The notes below the pieces were generated by a model, which was not told the DNA's origin, did not search any database, and was given only the letters and a program-made list of their open reading frames with translations. Shown here one piece after another: positions 62,784 to 64,000 of a DNA stretch of 64,000 nucleotides. A program made the translations under genes and the position numbers. This stretch comes from Casuarina equisetifolia. Its lineage: Eukaryota; Streptophyta; Magnoliopsida; Fagales; Casuarinaceae. Position 1 is the first letter of the stretch; every line of letters starts with the position of its first letter. The stretch spans positions 28,479,745 to 28,543,744 of the forward strand of contig CM052357.1 in NCBI GenBank assembly GCA_028551475.1, in the 5' to 3' direction.

Positions 62784-63731
62784 TTCCATATTCGAGTGCT
62801 GGAGAGTACCCAAGAGAATATAGCTGCCTTGCTAATGGGTCTTGAATATCTTCTTAACATCTCATATGTTTCTCTGTTACACATGCGTGCACAGAGTTCC
62901 CAAGGCTTTAGTTTCACTTCTACCTTTGTGGTATGATGGAACAGGTTTGCTTGGACTACTGGAACTCCTTAGTGCTGGAGCTGTTTGGGGCGCACCATAA
63001 CCTTGATAATCCTGCAGTAGCAGCTGCAAATATGATGGGTCTGCAGGTAATAAGATATCTTCAAATTGATTTTAATTGCTTTTGCATTGGAAGACGTGCT
63101 TCAAGAATTGGCACCAAGAATTTGCTTGATATCTTTTCAAATTAGCTGTATGTGGGGTGATTGATGTAAATTTTGTTAGCATAGGTCGTTCTGAACCTTA
63201 GGATGAATTTATATGCTGATAATATGGTGCTGAACTAAAAGATTCTGCACTTCTTTTAGTTTGTGGAGCAGAAAAGATTCTTGAACTGAAAGAGCCAAAA
63301 AGAAGTATATTCAGAATACTGTGAATCCATTGCAATTTTATTTTATTTTATTTTTGGATCTACTACATTTGTGACTGCAGTTTCAGTCTGTTTGTGACCT
63401 CACCATTTTGGGCGTACATGACTTTTTTATTGTACCCACGTTTGCTATTTATTTTGTTATTTTCCCTTTGCTGTTATTATCATTTTGTTACTTATTTTGG
63501 TGTTTATCTCTGTAACAAATTGAGCAGATGCCCTTGCTCCCTGGTATGGTTGATGGCCTTGGTTCCCAACTTCTGCAGAGATGGCAGCTATATGCTGGGC
63601 CACTGTCAAAATTGCGACTGCTTATGATCTGTAGAATGGCTAAGCCTGAAGAAGTCCTCATAGTTGAAGATGAAAATGGGAATATTGCTCGTGAAACCAT
63701 GAAGGACAATGATGTTCTTGTTCAATAGAAG
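62784..63731 (+). pseudogene. Exportin-1 (XPO1/CRM1) fragment with premature stop
   Basis: Three exon remnants: 62784-62870 (FHIRVLESTQENIAALLMGL, EYLLNISYV), 62945-63046 (VCLDYWNSLVLELFGAHHNL, DNPAVAAANMMGLQ) and 63528-63731 ([44 protein letters not shown]). They correspond to a middle part of the nuclear export receptor, roughly residues 320-450. The DDTEVFK stretch expected between the first two pieces is missing, and the Tyr codon after VLVQ is TAG (63726-63728), followed by an intact AAG and a GT donor. The protein's N-terminal third is absent upstream, so this is a broken copy, not the gene. It may continue past the window, but no next exon was seen to 64000. Confidence 0.88.
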
Positions 63732-64000
63732 GTAATAGACCTGTCTTTGCTGATATTCTGATGTGTCTCTAAATGCTGGTCTTTGGATAGGAATGAGTAT
63801 TGTATTTTATATGAATTAAATGCTTTTAAGTGCCTTCATCAGTTGTAATCTTCAAAATAAAACGAAAAAAGAAAATATTTTTCTTTGGATGAATAAGACA
63901 TTCTGGATGAGAAGGATGGCCGCTTTCAGCTATTAGATATTGACATCTTTATCTTGTGCGATGCACATATAGCAGGATATATAGTTTCTATTTGCAGGCT
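63732..64000. other. Right edge, nothing identified
   Basis: AT-rich sequence after the last exportin-1 remnant. I saw no further exportin exon or other gene. Confidence 0.4.

Noticed and set aside
60258..63731. A functional fusion gene made of HPGT, pectinesterase and exportin parts
   Set aside because: Frameshifts in the pectinesterase part and a stop in the exportin part prevent one continuous product.
60141..64000. Helitron or Pack-MULE with identifiable ends
   Set aside because: No long terminal inverted repeats, TC...CTRR ends or target duplications could be found by eye in the window.

Overview
The window is nuclear DNA of a flowering plant, almost certainly a eudicot. The genes are split by many short AT-rich GT-AG introns, the spacers are AT-rich with simple repeats, and every recognisable protein belongs to a plant family (sucrose-phosphate synthase, plant synaptotagmin with SMP and C2 domains, plant-type purple acid phosphatase, AGP galactosyltransferase, organellar cysteine-tRNA ligase). 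The species cannot be told from the sequence. Gene models were built by hand from splice sites, reading-frame continuity and recalled family conservation, so UTR ends are not resolved.

Layout, left to right: a possible first exon of a gene running off the left edge (376-705, minus, weak); a GT47 exostosin-type glycosyltransferase (minus, 4 exons, about 465 aa); sucrose-phosphate synthase (minus, 13 exons, about 1055 aa); a 3.1 kb divergent spacer; an SMP/C2 synaptotagmin of the SYT4/5 type (plus, 13 exons, about 567 aa) with one abnormal splice junction; a convergent purple acid phosphatase (minus, 9 exons, about 475 aa) carrying a SINE in its last intron; an intronless ARM-like protein (plus, 391 aa); an EamA/SLC35F-type transporter (plus, 8 exons, about 393 aa); ER membrane complex subunit EMC7 (plus, 7 exons, about 206 aa) with a U12-type intron; hydroxyproline O-galactosyltransferase HPGT (plus, 12 exons, about 344 aa); and organellar cysteine-tRNA ligase (plus, 9 exons, about 565 aa). 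The genes are ordinary housekeeping or secretory-pathway loci and do not form a functional cluster. Several act in the endomembrane system: the GT47 enzyme and HPGT in the Golgi, EMC7 in the ER, SYT at ER-plasma membrane contacts, and the PAP is secreted.

The unusual part is the right end, from about 60.1 kb to the window edge. It is a mosaic of gene pieces laid head to tail on the plus strand: a 168-bp leader-like segment, a 1-kb copy of HPGT exons 5-8 whose source lies 9.8 kb upstream in this window, a pectinesterase fragment with three frameshifts, a second copy of the 168-bp segment, and an exportin-1 (XPO1/CRM1) fragment with an in-frame stop. It looks like a gene-fragment capture or template-switch product. 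It is the best candidate here for something undescribed, although no transposon termini were found. Other points worth checking are the noncanonical SYT intron, the U12 intron in EMC7, GC-AG introns in SPS and in the cysteine-tRNA ligase, and a perfect 15-bp hairpin just upstream of SPS.
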